From: Schizochytrium sp. TIO01
Lineage: Eukaryota > Sar > Bigyra > Thraustochytrida > Thraustochytriidae
Direction of reading: 5' to 3'
Length of the DNA stretch: 64,000 nt
NCBI GenBank assembly: GCA_004764695.1
Contig: SMSO01000025.1
Coordinates: forward strand, 605,102 to 669,101
Below are positions 21,301-30,022 of this stretch, one piece after another. The position numbers were made by a program, and so were the translations under genes. Below the pieces are notes generated by a model. The model was not told the origin of the DNA. It made no database searches and worked only from the letters and a program-made list of their open reading frames with translations. Each line of letters opens with the position of its first letter. Within the stretch, counting starts at the first letter, position 1.

Positions 21301-21337
21301 CGCGCTCCAAGTACGCAGTGAAGCCCTGCACACCCAT
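15353..21337 (-). CDS. FEN/XPG-type PIN nuclease domain fused to DEAH-box RNA helicase
   Basis: A 1,994-residue single-exon frame, ATG at 21337 (MGVQGFTAYLE). Residues 1-250 form an XPG/FEN-like PIN domain of the asteroid/MKT1 kind. The metal-binding acidic set is complete: D33, D85, E158/E159 with D161, D192 and D194 (QDSDFF), and D243 (IGNDY), with spacing close to FEN1. After a linker (about 550-715) comes a DEAH/RHA helicase core: Walker A GETGSGKSS near 743, motif Ia QPRRIAARS, motif II DEVH near 838, SAT, motif V and motif VI QRAGRTAR near 1116. A winged-helix/HA2/OB-like region follows, then a Ser/Asp-rich linker with acidic DSDLDYDSEE, another globular part, and a Lys/Arg-rich tail. 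Expected activity is ATP-driven RNA or RNP unwinding coupled to structure-specific cleavage. Each half is clear; the joint function is inferred. Confidence 0.9.
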   Translation of the reverse strand: MGVQGFTAYLERVLAGRLPEERPLPIGGPCFVDGSGLVFAIAKWLGKDLQSERGGNYGLGRVMAEDFVNSLGLNDPKMSIFVIADGPEVHESKLKERNKRKSRRSEQYYKLYRYLEFGEAPRSPEDLPLPPLWVEEVYGGLATCAPTCPQLTLLRVREEADAYLAQVCAAQNILLRAQGAQPWEASFILAQDSDFFFTADTVYVPLDSIHDGLCRTYTREEIAKALGIPADRMSDLAIAIGNDYYEGWKVPDLAPNASSMDRIAAIVKHFREGTAPNFRDMDSLSKGARYSLKFYDNESRDYLLEMQSPAYLAAADYRFTFRRNYLTPIRKSPTRFTPPGEEGFTIKQIEEILLAIRGRVQLLVARHRRGDPTREDPESFVLSSLRTIWGQLQRLNLIKVGQPTANSWSQYCAAYAYLQALRGVINIYSPLRNSDVGFANLYLSHSMYYNTKWFFPATDWEASHKDPMDVIVQAQVKSNKFCLDKFLHPLFVEGASGFHENYWKKNLSHLSKGFSTDVPETQKVSNRKPAKRNTRRRKAKQKNAAKSASSGTSQAQSHNIIEKDLSVVSNLTAPIPTAAAPDEDLKDSSERSAVVPEKTSINNPLPEFHQLNISGDRRPDIAGLPDTDEFDPDEVIVAQPRQSYANSDVSSYDSNTASASFMYAQPSYPDMISKREVLSQSYHQVGNHVDSNPAFEFSEPNDVATNLMNKSPTETVVKEEVLPIDSHRDKIIQHVQSHRVTIIHGETGSGKSSCLPRFLWEANSGRPFRAMISQPRRIAARSLATRVESQLINGKGQVGLRLGGGVKEGDSRAPITFCTTGYLVRLLAGAPSYFDSVTHLILDEVHERSVDQDVLVLLAKRLLESNKKIKLVLMSATLQAKLFQDYFSCSPPLFVGAKRYPLTEFFLDDPMLLAIAGPIMERSVQGLMNMQQKALDLCPDLPSDMTDGEKHEFLAKNPHLKVEVKSDMVKQQLGVAVQLAMAIGKEARSAILIFVSGIAEITEIMAQFEEINEVILFQPSLIDSVYGGIREFRVIPIHSTIPFEEQLDAWKETEPNVLKVIVATNAAESSITLPDVDNVICFGTRRELEYNTRSNASSLVARWVSKASATQRAGRTARTRPGRVWRLYTRAMYNSMLEFDLPEIHSCPLDKVLLDLKSMVSGAVIPILLNVIDPPSLERAEIAMKQLYDQGFLNHFDDDVALHTPLGIFVSRLGLDLSVGTLIARAIIMDCLPEGVALAAVLSLDRSPFRVATPLVHKDPNEYHGILMGSLPTKIALDGGLYSETLALVRLLSIWSHSSESKFRAGFCMVGSIVPSRMSRLVVLHRHLMITVAQALNMDSHTDLMLPRPEDIFRDSVRLNRIRFVLFSSNCGNLLQYKPRKNVPCYEDCLGANIEEPEGRYARLTIAKEIGLTKQEIATAFPQEVQWAFYENHLVTVSAASVKGTSSLDQKETLFNFARHLLASPFANYKNTSESAKNSQQSKKAKSSDTTDTKIHAHPGVWSVLLDIHSTRSNKQRKEGSQFQDYGQEGMADFYDSDLDYDSEESYGSSIADSDPLVDYLFVPSDENLLRSLREHLELEDFDGAERVSLNGQEVLCISILSIQVESVQKWQRETNRSYAKFSLNLHIEYNTDGSETCHSSVDIFCHNFKLTENMTLCGLAGKPIYWDRIKLAQSGGSGHVWTLLTIHQTQDASSLYVRNEQYDYEDSEGGVRDAPLGIRLLIAYASRNRPRTAVKLRDLTAKGSNGDWRNGQDSYKTLLLPEQLSPIFEPLRYAVPEGLGPEASEEANIFVKYPTVKRILAPWHTLTSCMLPLSGNVIPGFAVGVNLLGEKGVHLASAGQIDLIPQGLEWIHYALICVGKDRNSFGSQRKLNSLKITYCENIRKLLWEVATHPDSKLERNDDIISGFDSVFGKFTEVARPLPTDYYMQRTEKNSTVNVNEAASTSADTLKESVVNPYAVPASSKSAPSTPKPQSAFAASRRARSNKKKNSARK

Positions 21338-23203
21338 GGTGCAGGGTCGCTCGAAGCTGCTAAACTGCTCGCAAACTACTATTGCGCTCCGTCCTCGAGC
21401 AAGTTCAAGGTTTGCTTTTCCGCTTTGTCTCCGAGTTGAGTGGATTTTATCAAATCCAAATCCAACATGAAGTCAACCAAGAATTTGAAAAACTTTCAAA
21501 GTACGGTTTATCCTAACTATAAGGCCAAGGTCAAATAAGCTTCAAAGAAAGTCTATGTTGGGCCTTTTTACTTTTTCTTTTTTGAAATTTGGAAAAAATT
21601 TAGGGGAAAATTTTTTTTTTTTTTAAAATAAAGGCACCCAAGTTCTTCTCTCTCCGTGGCCAGCTGGCATGAGTCTTTTGCACAAGCTCACATGCTCTTG
21701 ATGGTGGTGTATGAGAGCAGAATATGGTAATGGATTTGCTTTTACAGTTATTGCTGGGCGCCTGCGTTTGACCTTGAATTGAATTATGGTTTTCTCTTGA
21801 CTGCTTTCAATCACTGCAGCATTGCACTAGGTTTGCTTTTAAAATTTCGTTTCTTTCTTTGACACCAGGCTGATTTATATATTTTCCCAATATCCCGGGA
21901 ACCGGGAATCGGGAGTCGGGCTCTGCAGAAGGGCTTCAAACTGTACGTTTGCTGCTTTAAAGCTAGCTATATAAATATCGAGCATGATTGAATAACTCTG
22001 GTAGCACCACTACTTTTTAGCTATATTCGGCAGGAAGTAAGTGTAGATAATCTTGAACAGGTGTTGCTGGAATGATTCTGCAGAACCCGTGCTTCAACTT
22101 GATCAGAACCATTGAAGATATTCATGATGATCCATCATTATCATGATGGCGCTAGATTTAGAGTTTTAAAGAGCACTTAAGCGAGCTAATCTCAGTAAAA
22201 CCAGAGGGACATAATTGGGGAGAGGTGTTTTTACTGCTATTCTTTCGGTGCGCAGGCACCTAGAGGAACTAGTTCGCAAATTCCAGTAATTCAGATACCC
22301 ACTCTCACTATTTCTTCGAACATAAAGGAAGATAAATCAAAGGATGAACATCGGCATCCCAAACCATGTATTTCATGTAGGGGCTCTAATTAATCTTAAT
22401 ACTAAGCTACCTAGACCCTCACCCAAGACCGTTCAAAAGCTAGCCCCAATTTTCTTGTTTCGTACTTGAATTACTCAACAAGATATTGATGTTTAAACAC
22501 TGAGAGATTCCCTCGACAATACCTTTCCATACTAATATGTTTCGGGTTGTGTTTTTACCCAACTTGAAGCGAAAAGATTGATAGGAGTGTCATTGAGTAA
22601 AGTGTGTACCCAACTTTAAAAAACAAAACAAAAAAACTTTATAATGTAAAAAGGTATATACATCTTGAACTAAATAAGATTTCCTCAAGCTGCTGGGAGT
22701 GCTTAGGTACTACTACCTAGTATCAGCTTAATGCTAAGAGGCACCTATCATGGATCCGTTAGGCTTTGAGCAAATGACTGTTGCCCTTAATATTCCAAGT
22801 GTTCTTCGTTTTGATACATAGTAAGGCTATGCCGGAGTCAGAGCACTAGCAAAATACAGTAGAACATAAGTAATAAAGAGGAGTGATAACAGATTTTACA
22901 GAGCGACTTTTGATAAATGCATGATGGTGAAAGCAGGAGAGAACGAACAGGTGTGCGAAAGAAATATTGTTCTATTCGGGTCTTAAAACTCTGGCGTGAA
23001 GGCAAGGTATTGATTAGACCGCTTAGTGGCAAGCCAGAGGTCGTTTGCACGCTACCGGCAAACAGCCGAGAGATATAGGTGTTGACGTGGACTTCTGTCG
23101 AAGTCGTGACAATAAGGCTCACTTGGATACTGGGGCTGGAGACGTGGCTAGAGCAAGGGTCGGCATCTCAGTCGTTTCAAGAGTTTGAAGGAAAGCACAT
23201 ATC
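21338..23203. other. 1.9 kb divergent spacer with G-quadruplex motif
   Basis: Shared upstream region of the PIN-helicase (minus) and the CFAP70-like gene (plus). It holds a T14 run near 21611 and a regular four-tract GGG motif at 21897-21920. No credible coding frame; the longest minus-strand candidate (22838-23122) begins with GTG and shows no domain. Confidence 0.5.
21897..21920 (+). other. Predicted G-quadruplex motif, (GGGN4)3GGG
   Basis: Four GGG tracts separated by three loops of exactly four bases (AACC, AATC, AGTC). It is in AT-rich surroundings, about 560 bases upstream of the helicase ATG and 1.3 kb upstream of the CFAP70-like ATG. Folding is predicted only. Confidence 0.5.
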
Positions 23204-26152
23204 ATGTCAATCTCTGTAAGCTTAGACCGTGTAGAAATTGAGCGCGCTAAAGGTGGAGGTGGAGAATCGGCACCTCAACTAGAGTTCTGGGCAAGGTGCA
23301 CCTTTGAAGATGCATGTGCGTCTGTGTTAAGTTTTTCGTCAAAAGGCTTATCTCGTCCTTGGAGAAACGTTTTCTTTAAAATACCCTCCTCTAACGTCCA
23401 CAAGGACACACTGGATTCCGAGCAGCAAATCATTACAGAGACTTTTGGTTCGTCACGATACTGGCTGAAAGACACTGTTGATCTTCGCCCCTTGAACGAA
23501 GCAAGCTTGACTGTCGTGGCGAACTCTAAAGGCCTTTGTATCGAGATTTTTCACGGCAGAAAATCTACCGAGGATGCCGACGCAACGTCCTCGGTTGTCT
23601 CAACAATGCTATCGCTTGATGCGGTTATTCTTGGGCAACGAATTTCTCGAGAATTATTTCTTGAAGGAGAAAGCGAGGGCCATAAGACGACGTTTAGATT
23701 TACAGTGGATATTGAACCTGATGATGAAGTTGTTCAGTATGCTGTCCGAAGCCGTTTACTTGAACTCGAAGAGTTCACAGTAGTTTCTGTTCCCACAGCC
23801 TTTATTAAAGATCTTATTGAAACAGTTCGTCCTCAGAAAGATGAAATTGTAAATGATCAAGATGATGAACAAAAGAAGGATGCAAATGTTGCATCAGGGA
23901 AAGCTGAGCCGAGCATCACAATGACACTTGAAGGCTTCACAGAAGAAGAGTTGGATATGCTAGCCACAGCAACAACGGAAGCTGCCCGTGAAATATGTAT
24001 CTCTGTTGAACTACCCCTTCCTTGTGGAAATCGTGAAGAACAAGATCAGAAATTGGAAAAGGTACAACAAGATAGTTATAATATAGGCGAGGAAACACAT
24101 GAAGCACCCGTAGCAAACTCGAAATCTTTAAGAGGAGGCAATGAAGACAGTACCTTCGAGCCTTCAACGAGTGAAATTATCACTACTACTGAACAAAGCT
24201 CTCTGATCAAATTTACGCTTCCAGCAAAACTTTTGAGTTTTGATAAATCTCAACGTAAATGGACCTTGAAGGAAAACAATACAGAAATTTTAAGCTCACA
24301 CAGCAAGACGAAATTTTATTTTCGCGTCAAAAATTTTGCAGACATAGAAGGAAAGATGCTCTGGACCGACTGTAAAGCAAAGTTAATGCTAAGTTGTGAA
24401 AAGGTGGTCGAAGATGCAGTCGCAAAAGATCCAGAAGCATCTGGAGATATTAATAGCCTTGTTTGTCTGCCAATCAACTTGCATGCGCTTCTACAGCCCA
24501 ACGTGTCTTCCGTATCTACAAGCTCGAATGATGGATCGCTGGCTGTCCGGTTACGTTCGTCAAAGCCACTCGCTCGGTTTTTAAGTGGAGAACCTCTGGA
24601 ACAATTGCAAATTACCAGCTTGGGACCACGTGTACAGAGTAGCAAGCTACCGAGTTCTTCAAGTACTCTTGCTTCTTGTAAAGCAACCGAAGACATTCAG
24701 GAATACTTTGAAAGCACGCGGTCATCAAAACTTACCAAAGATGATATTCGGCTTCTTCTTCTTTCTTCAATCAACCACGAGACAGGCCTAAAAGTTTGCG
24801 AAACTACTCGTATAGAGCATAAATCCATGACATTACTTACACAATTACAGACTTTAGGGTCTGTAGAGAAGAGTTCTTCCTACCGTCTTCAGCGACTTGC
24901 TGAAGAAGCTGAACTACAAGGTCAGTTTTCACGAGCGCGAGAACTGTGGTGCGAATGTTCAACTCGAGTGGACCCAAAAATGTATGAGGAATTTGCTCAT
25001 TTTACAGCACGAATGGGTGCTCTTGGCCAGGCTTTGGAACTAATTAATCGAGCACCAACTATGACACGAGCACCTTCAACTACTAGCTGTATTGCTTCTC
25101 CTGCTAACAATTGTGTTAGCCCTGCTCGATTTCTTGATTCCAATGGTTCTTTGCAGTTGGACGAGTTCATTAGCCAATACAGCTCCAATACATCTGGCAT
25201 TTCTGCAAAACTGTTGTCCTTGTTTCTTCGTTTTGAATTGGGAGATCGTGATGCTGTTGCATTTCCTACTTCAATTATTCAGTCGATGGCACCAGAGACA
25301 GATAACGATGAAGGGGTAGCGCAAGGCAGCGCTGAGGTATTTTTGACACTGGCGGAAGAGCTTGCAAAACTAAAGCTTGCGGAATGTACCAAAAAGGCGC
25401 TCATGTGTGCTCACCTAAATGCAGAGACACCGTTCATTGACGAATTACTTGTGCGAAGTGAAATGGTTCGTGCTCAGCACAAAATTATGATTGGACTTCC
25501 TAAGGTTGCTGTTAATATTCTTCAACATGCTTGTAAGGAAGACGAGAACATTTGTCAAGCAAATGTTAGCGAGGTTATTCGTGCCAAAGCTTACCTTATG
25601 CTTGGAGAAGCTTTGAATTCAGTGATGGAGCACTCCAAAGCTCGAAGTGTTCTGAGTACAGCAATGTCAATTCTCAATGAGCTTGAAGAACGTGGTTTCA
25701 GTGTTAGAGACAAACTTTGGACCCCACAGATTCCTTCATTGCGTCTCAGGATTTCGTTTCATATTGGACAATTGACGTCCGCTGCAGGGGACTGGCGTAA
25801 GGCACGAGTCATTTATCGCAACGCTGTGCGAGCTGCCCCAGCGCTTGGTACTCTGAGCTGGGCCTGGCAGGGTCTTGGCAGGGCGTGCATGCATTTGAGG
25901 GATTTTGCAGAAGCAGATATTGCCCTTCGTAAATCCTTGATTGCTGATCCCGAAAATCCCGTAAGTTGGGGTTTATTCGCAGTTAAACAACTGTCAGCTG
26001 GTCCCATGTCTGCTCCTGCAGAAATCGAGCACGCAATACAACAGGCTCTTCTCAGTGGACTTTGTGATCAAGATCTTCTCAATAGTCTAAACGCGGAAGA
26101 CGCACGAGTAGAAGATCGAGTCAATCTCATTCAGAACTGCCTAGCTAATTAG
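23204..26152 (+). CDS. CFAP70-like cilium/flagellum TPR protein
   Basis: A 982-residue protein. The first about 260 residues look like a C2-type beta domain (SLDAVILGQRISRELFLEGE resembles the C2 edge of CFAP70). A charged, partly disordered middle follows at 200-330, then a second beta-rich part. From about 560 onward come TPR repeats; the first, around RLQRLAEEAELQGQFSRARE, is close to the CFAP70 TPR start in my memory. A later set includes GQLTSAAGDWRKARVIYRNA and LRDFAEADIALRKSL, ending near 950. CFAP70 sits at the base of the outer dynein arm in motile cilia. Order of domains and size fit; the flanking DNAAF4 and KIF6-like genes are consistent. An unrelated TPR protein remains possible. 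Confidence 0.65.
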   Translation: MSISVSLDRVEIERAKGGGGESAPQLEFWARCTFEDACASVLSFSSKGLSRPWRNVFFKIPSSNVHKDTLDSEQQIITETFGSSRYWLKDTVDLRPLNEASLTVVANSKGLCIEIFHGRKSTEDADATSSVVSTMLSLDAVILGQRISRELFLEGESEGHKTTFRFTVDIEPDDEVVQYAVRSRLLELEEFTVVSVPTAFIKDLIETVRPQKDEIVNDQDDEQKKDANVASGKAEPSITMTLEGFTEEELDMLATATTEAAREICISVELPLPCGNREEQDQKLEKVQQDSYNIGEETHEAPVANSKSLRGGNEDSTFEPSTSEIITTTEQSSLIKFTLPAKLLSFDKSQRKWTLKENNTEILSSHSKTKFYFRVKNFADIEGKMLWTDCKAKLMLSCEKVVEDAVAKDPEASGDINSLVCLPINLHALLQPNVSSVSTSSNDGSLAVRLRSSKPLARFLSGEPLEQLQITSLGPRVQSSKLPSSSSTLASCKATEDIQEYFESTRSSKLTKDDIRLLLLSSINHETGLKVCETTRIEHKSMTLLTQLQTLGSVEKSSSYRLQRLAEEAELQGQFSRARELWCECSTRVDPKMYEEFAHFTARMGALGQALELINRAPTMTRAPSTTSCIASPANNCVSPARFLDSNGSLQLDEFISQYSSNTSGISAKLLSLFLRFELGDRDAVAFPTSIIQSMAPETDNDEGVAQGSAEVFLTLAEELAKLKLAECTKKALMCAHLNAETPFIDELLVRSEMVRAQHKIMIGLPKVAVNILQHACKEDENICQANVSEVIRAKAYLMLGEALNSVMEHSKARSVLSTAMSILNELEERGFSVRDKLWTPQIPSLRLRISFHIGQLTSAAGDWRKARVIYRNAVRAAPALGTLSWAWQGLGRACMHLRDFAEADIALRKSLIADPENPVSWGLFAVKQLSAGPMSAPAEIEHAIQQALLSGLCDQDLLNSLNAEDARVEDRVNLIQNCLAN

Positions 26153-26590
26153 GCCTGTGTACATTATGTGGCACTTCAAATAGTCAATCTACCGTTCCAT
26201 TATTTCTCAACAGCTATAGGCGCACAAGGGCTTATAGTACACGCTCTGCCCAAAGACTCAGTTTTTAATCTTGAACAAAATACCCAGACGATTTATATAA
26301 ATGAGTTCAACAGGCATCTTCTATCCTGATTTCCCATTTCTTTGTTAAAAGATGCAGTATAAGAAGAGAAATACGTTACTGATACATTGTTGCATAATTT
26401 TAAGTTTTTTCGTTTCCTCTGATCTAAAGTATGGATGTTTTTTTCTTCCTACTCGTCTTCTTACTCTTTCAAGTATTTCGATGTGAAATTGTGCTAGACT
26501 GTAGTTCAAGATAGCCATTCATTTTCTGCCTGCATGACGTGTGCCAGGCAAACGTATATTTGGCTTTGGTGGTACCGCTGACTCAGAAGG
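26153..26590. other. Convergent 3' spacer
   Basis: About 440 T-rich bases between the CFAP70-like gene and the kinesin-9-like gene, which converge here. No gene or repeat recognised. Confidence 0.5.
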
Positions 26591-28369
26591 TTATGTCTTA
26601 TGTCTCACCTTTTGCTTCACCATAGATAGTGCCCTCTGAACAATACTTGATGAGCGAGACCGGGTACGTGAATGGGGCTCTGATAGATCTGCTTTTTCCT
26701 TTTGTTCTTTGACGTCCCCGAACTTATCTTTGGCATCATTAATTAATCCAAATTTATGCATTGCGGATACAGACGAAACCTCCTCACTAGTCTCTACTTC
26801 ATTATTCGCCACTTCTGGGCCGAGCCAATGCTCAAATGCTTGCAGCCATGCCACATGTTCTACCATGCTGCCGTTTGTAGCATATACAAGCGACAGAATT
26901 TCAGGTAAAGCCTTTTGAGCTTGGCTAGCCTCTATATCCGAAGATGGAAAACTTGCTAATATAGCTCCAAATTCTGGATTCGGGTGGCCAAAGAGAACAA
27001 AGCGCATGCGTTCTTCATCAACACGTAAGCGCCCATAAGCATATATCGCTTCTCGAGATAACTCACGAGCAGGCCCCAGAGATCCATGCACATAAATTAG
27101 ATGTGCTGCAGGGTCAACTTGGATACTAACATCATTGGCAAACTCAAGCTCGGATGAAATAAGAGCATCAACATTTTCGTCAATATGATCAAGTAGAGAA
27201 CGCAACATATTGCCAATTTGATCATGCTCGCGTAGTGCCAGAAGCGCTTCCTCGAGATTTTGGCGTAAACTAACATTTTCAGCCTCAAGACGCTGTATTC
27301 TCTGCGAAATTGTTTCATTTGAGGTGACTCTCATTGTAATAGTCCGACACCTTTGCGCAAATCTGCATGTTGAAAGTGATTCAGTGATATGGGAAACTTC
27401 TGGATTTATTGTCACAAGAAACGCTGTCTGGCAATTTCCTGTCAAGCTGTCACGTAGCAAAGAAGTCATTGTGGAATTTCGAAATCCTACATGGCCTTGC
27501 CTACCCTGAAGATTCATGATTACCTGTTCCAAGAAATGAAGGGAAAGGTTAATATGCTTGGATGTTTGATCTTGGGTTCGCTCGGACCCTGCAAGGTCAA
27601 CGAAATTAATACGTCCAATGTGTGTCTCAGTCTCGATATCCACAGAGAAGACGCAGTGAGACCGCGAACTTGACATATTCAGTGTGGTACTGCCTGTACT
27701 CCTCTCTATATTCCCTGCAAAAAAACAGTCTAATGCGCTTTCCTCGTCTACTGCATCACGCACTCCAAGCCCCCGAAGTTCCACTGTTGGCTGAGCTTGG
27801 CTATTTTTCCTCCTTGCCCGACTTTCCCGAACAATCATTGCCACGCGCTTCCTTTCATTCAGAAGGTCGTAAATTATTTCATTATAAACCTCAACAAAGG
27901 AAACTCGGCAACGTTTCAGTCGCGGATCTTCAAAGATAACGGACAGAGCACGAGGAACAACTCCACGGGACTCATAAGTCTCTCGCCCAGTCATGGTGTA
28001 AGTCTTGCCCGACCCAGTCTGACCATAGGCAAAAAGAGTACAGTTTACGCCTTCAAGTACTGCTGCGAGAAGAGGACGCACTGTAGCGCTAAATACATCT
28101 TCTTGCGTCGCATCGGGGCCGAAGACCCCATCAAAAGGGAACTTACTAGTCTGGGATGAGCGTTGTACCTGTTGTGTTGACGGTTCATCCGCGCTTCCTA
28201 TCTGGTGTTTGGTGGCCCACGCGGAGTCACTTGTCATTGGATTAAGCACATAGAGCATATTCCGTGATGCGTCGATATGGATTGCGCTTGGTGCATAGCT
28301 GAGACTGTCTCCATCGTCTTCATTTTCGAGGGTTCCACCCCTCACTCGCGCATAGGTCCTAATTCGCAT
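26591..28369 (-). CDS. Kinesin-9 family motor, KIF6-like
   Basis: A 592-residue kinesin with an N-terminal motor (about 1-348) and a short coiled coil (352-385). P-loop GQTGSGKT is at 116-123, switch I NMSSSRSH at 231-238 and switch II DLAGSE at 258-263. The family-specific INLSLHFLEQV and LSTCRFAQR blocks match KIF6 better than other kinesins. Kinesin-9 motors work on the axonemal central pair or as ciliary motors, fitting the neighbouring DNAAF4 and CFAP70-like genes. The segment between SER and INLSL is only 8 residues, half that of the other kinesin in this window (16), so loop 11 and the start of helix alpha-4 are shortened. The C-terminal part (390-592) is not recognised and ends in an Arg/Ser-rich tail. 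The chain is shorter than animal KIF6. Confidence 0.85.
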   Translation of the reverse strand: MRIRTYARVRGGTLENEDDGDSLSYAPSAIHIDASRNMLYVLNPMTSDSAWATKHQIGSADEPSTQQVQRSSQTSKFPFDGVFGPDATQEDVFSATVRPLLAAVLEGVNCTLFAYGQTGSGKTYTMTGRETYESRGVVPRALSVIFEDPRLKRCRVSFVEVYNEIIYDLLNERKRVAMIVRESRARRKNSQAQPTVELRGLGVRDAVDEESALDCFFAGNIERSTGSTTLNMSSSRSHCVFSVDIETETHIGRINFVDLAGSERTQDQTSKHINLSLHFLEQVIMNLQGRQGHVGFRNSTMTSLLRDSLTGNCQTAFLVTINPEVSHITESLSTCRFAQRCRTITMRVTSNETISQRIQRLEAENVSLRQNLEEALLALREHDQIGNMLRSLLDHIDENVDALISSELEFANDVSIQVDPAAHLIYVHGSLGPARELSREAIYAYGRLRVDEERMRFVLFGHPNPEFGAILASFPSSDIEASQAQKALPEILSLVYATNGSMVEHVAWLQAFEHWLGPEVANNEVETSEEVSSVSAMHKFGLINDAKDKFGDVKEQKEKADLSEPHSRTRSRSSSIVQRALSMVKQKVRHKT

Positions 28370-29350
28370 GCTCTCAATACCTGCTCACGCCAGAAGACGT
28401 ACGCATATGCTCCTGGGAAGAGCAGCTTTAAATTATGATTTGAAGTATGTTGACCTCTTCTGGAAACCTTTCTATTCTTATATTCTCAGCAAAGCCAGAA
28501 TATGTGTAAGTTCCTATTCTCCTGGACCAAGATGGTAGCGGAGGAACGCCCTTTGCTGAAAGGCAGTCCTTGTCTTGCCCTGCGATCTCCCCTCCTTTCC
28601 CTTTGCTTCTCTGTTGCACCGATTTCACTTTTCCAGGTAGAGTCCAAGTCCACTGTGTTACCTCCAAGAACTGGACCTACTGACGCTAAGTTGTATACCA
28701 GTCCACGTAAGAAACTGATACACGGTCCGTCTCTTCCTATCCAATCCCTCGCTCAATTCTTGCGCAAGCAGCCCAGGTCCCTCTCACGCTTCAAGCTCTG
28801 ATTTAGTTGCTCTAATTGTCTACTTTTTCTTCTCAAGTTTTCTAAGGCCGGCTATGTATGCATCCCAGCACTCCTATTGTGTGCTGTATATGTGTTGATT
28901 TCTCTTTTTATCAACAGGGAAACTGTTCTGACTTATTAGTTCTGTGTTGCAATGGCTTTCTGTACCAGCATCGACGTTTCGTCTTCGGCTGCAAGTTCTT
29001 TGTGTCATGTGCAATCCCAAAAGACAAGGAAAGGCTAGCCAATGCAAAGTCAAAGCACCTTACATCACAACCGCATAGAGGTCCGTTACGATTGACAATG
29101 TGCATTTGACCGAATACAAGACCCAGTGTATAACCCAAAATGTGTTGTGGTCTTGCGCGACTGCTTCCGATCATTTAAAAAAAAAAAAAAAAAAAAAAAA
29201 AACATTCTGAAAGTCTTATTATCTTATGTTAGATAGGTAGGTAGGTAGGTAGGTAGCTAGCTACCTATCTATAGCCAATTAAAAGGGAGTCTGGGTAGTT
29301 GAGAATTCACCTCCACGACATAGGACCAGCGTATTGTCTTTCCTTAACCT
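28370..29350. other. Divergent spacer with A26 tract and TAGG repeat
   Basis: Upstream region of the kinesin-9-like gene (minus) and the thioesterase gene (plus). It contains a 26-base A run and a TAGG tetranucleotide array with a hairpin, listed separately. A 99-codon frame at 28502-28801 has no recognisable content and is not called. Confidence 0.5.
29177..29270. repeat. A26 run followed by TAGG microsatellite with hairpin arms
   Basis: 26 consecutive A at 29177-29202, then at 29231-29270 a TAGG/GTAG array. Its first ten bases AGATAGGTAG are the exact reverse complement of its last ten, CTACCTATCT, so the array can fold back on itself. No coding potential. Confidence 0.8.
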
Positions 29351-30022
29351 ATGGATCAAATCTTCATCTACATCGAGGCGTTGCCGGTGTGTCGGATGCT
29401 TCCTGGACTTGGACAAGCACTTAGAGGAGGGCGCCTGCTTCGACGCAGCGTGCCAGGTCTGGAATTGCGCAGTACTTCAGCAAACCGTGCCAACACCTCG
29501 CAGGGCTCACTAAATCTCCACAAAGATCCTGAAAAAGGGATCTCTACAGCTGCTCAAACTATTAGTTTAGCCAAAAGAACAATGTCAACTACAAAGAAGG
29601 AGAGAAACCAACGCGAGAACTATCGTTACTGGCTGCCAATCCAGACGAGATGGGGCGATAATGACATGTATGGGCATGTCAATAATGTGGTATATTATGC
29701 CTACTTTGATTCGATTGTAAACCACTTTCTGATTTCTGAGGCGGGGCTTGATCCCATGACATCTGATGCAATCGGCCTTTGTATTGAAAGCTATTGCAAC
29801 TACTATGCATCTCTTGAGTATCCAGAGATAATTGAAGCCGGTCTATTTGTCTCCCACTTAGGCAATTCCTCGTTGAAGTACGAAGTGGGCATCTTTAAGA
29901 AAGGAAGCAATGAGCCGGCTGCCCACGGTCACTTTGTGCATGTTTTTGTAGACCGAACCACTCGCCGCCCGGTTAAGATTCCTGAGCAGATTGCTAGCAA
30001 GGTGAAAGGAAGCTTATTATGA
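29351..30022 (+). CDS. Hotdog-fold acyl-CoA thioesterase (4-hydroxybenzoyl-CoA thioesterase family)
   Basis: A 223-residue protein whose C-terminal 140 residues (about 90-220) are a hotdog thioesterase of the YbgC/FcbC type. The signature TRWGDNDMYGHVNN is at 99-112, with Asp103/Asp105 and His109 in the active-site loop, and a hydrophobic FDSIVNHFL helix follows. It would hydrolyse acyl-CoA thioesters; the substrate cannot be deduced. The N-terminal 77 residues are rich in Arg, Ser and Leu and poor in acidic residues (GQALRGGRLLRRSVPG), like a mitochondrial targeting sequence. An internal Met78 would give a cytosolic form without it. The ATG at 29351 is the first in frame. Confidence 0.85.
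   Translation: MDQIFIYIEALPVCRMLPGLGQALRGGRLLRRSVPGLELRSTSANRANTSQGSLNLHKDPEKGISTAAQTISLAKRTMSTTKKERNQRENYRYWLPIQTRWGDNDMYGHVNNVVYYAYFDSIVNHFLISEAGLDPMTSDAIGLCIESYCNYYASLEYPEIIEAGLFVSHLGNSSLKYEVGIFKKGSNEPAAHGHFVHVFVDRTTRRPVKIPEQIASKVKGSLL

Noticed and set aside
22838-23122. 94-codon minus-strand frame
   Set aside because: Begins with GTG, Leu/Ser-rich, no domain, and lies directly upstream of the CFAP70-like gene.
28502-28801. 99-codon plus-strand frame with an ATG
   Set aside because: No recognisable content; the second codons form GTAAGT, and nothing else supports a gene.
29177-29202. A26 run as tail of a retrocopy or LINE
   Set aside because: Sequence upstream shows no coding copy or element, and no flanking target duplication is visible.
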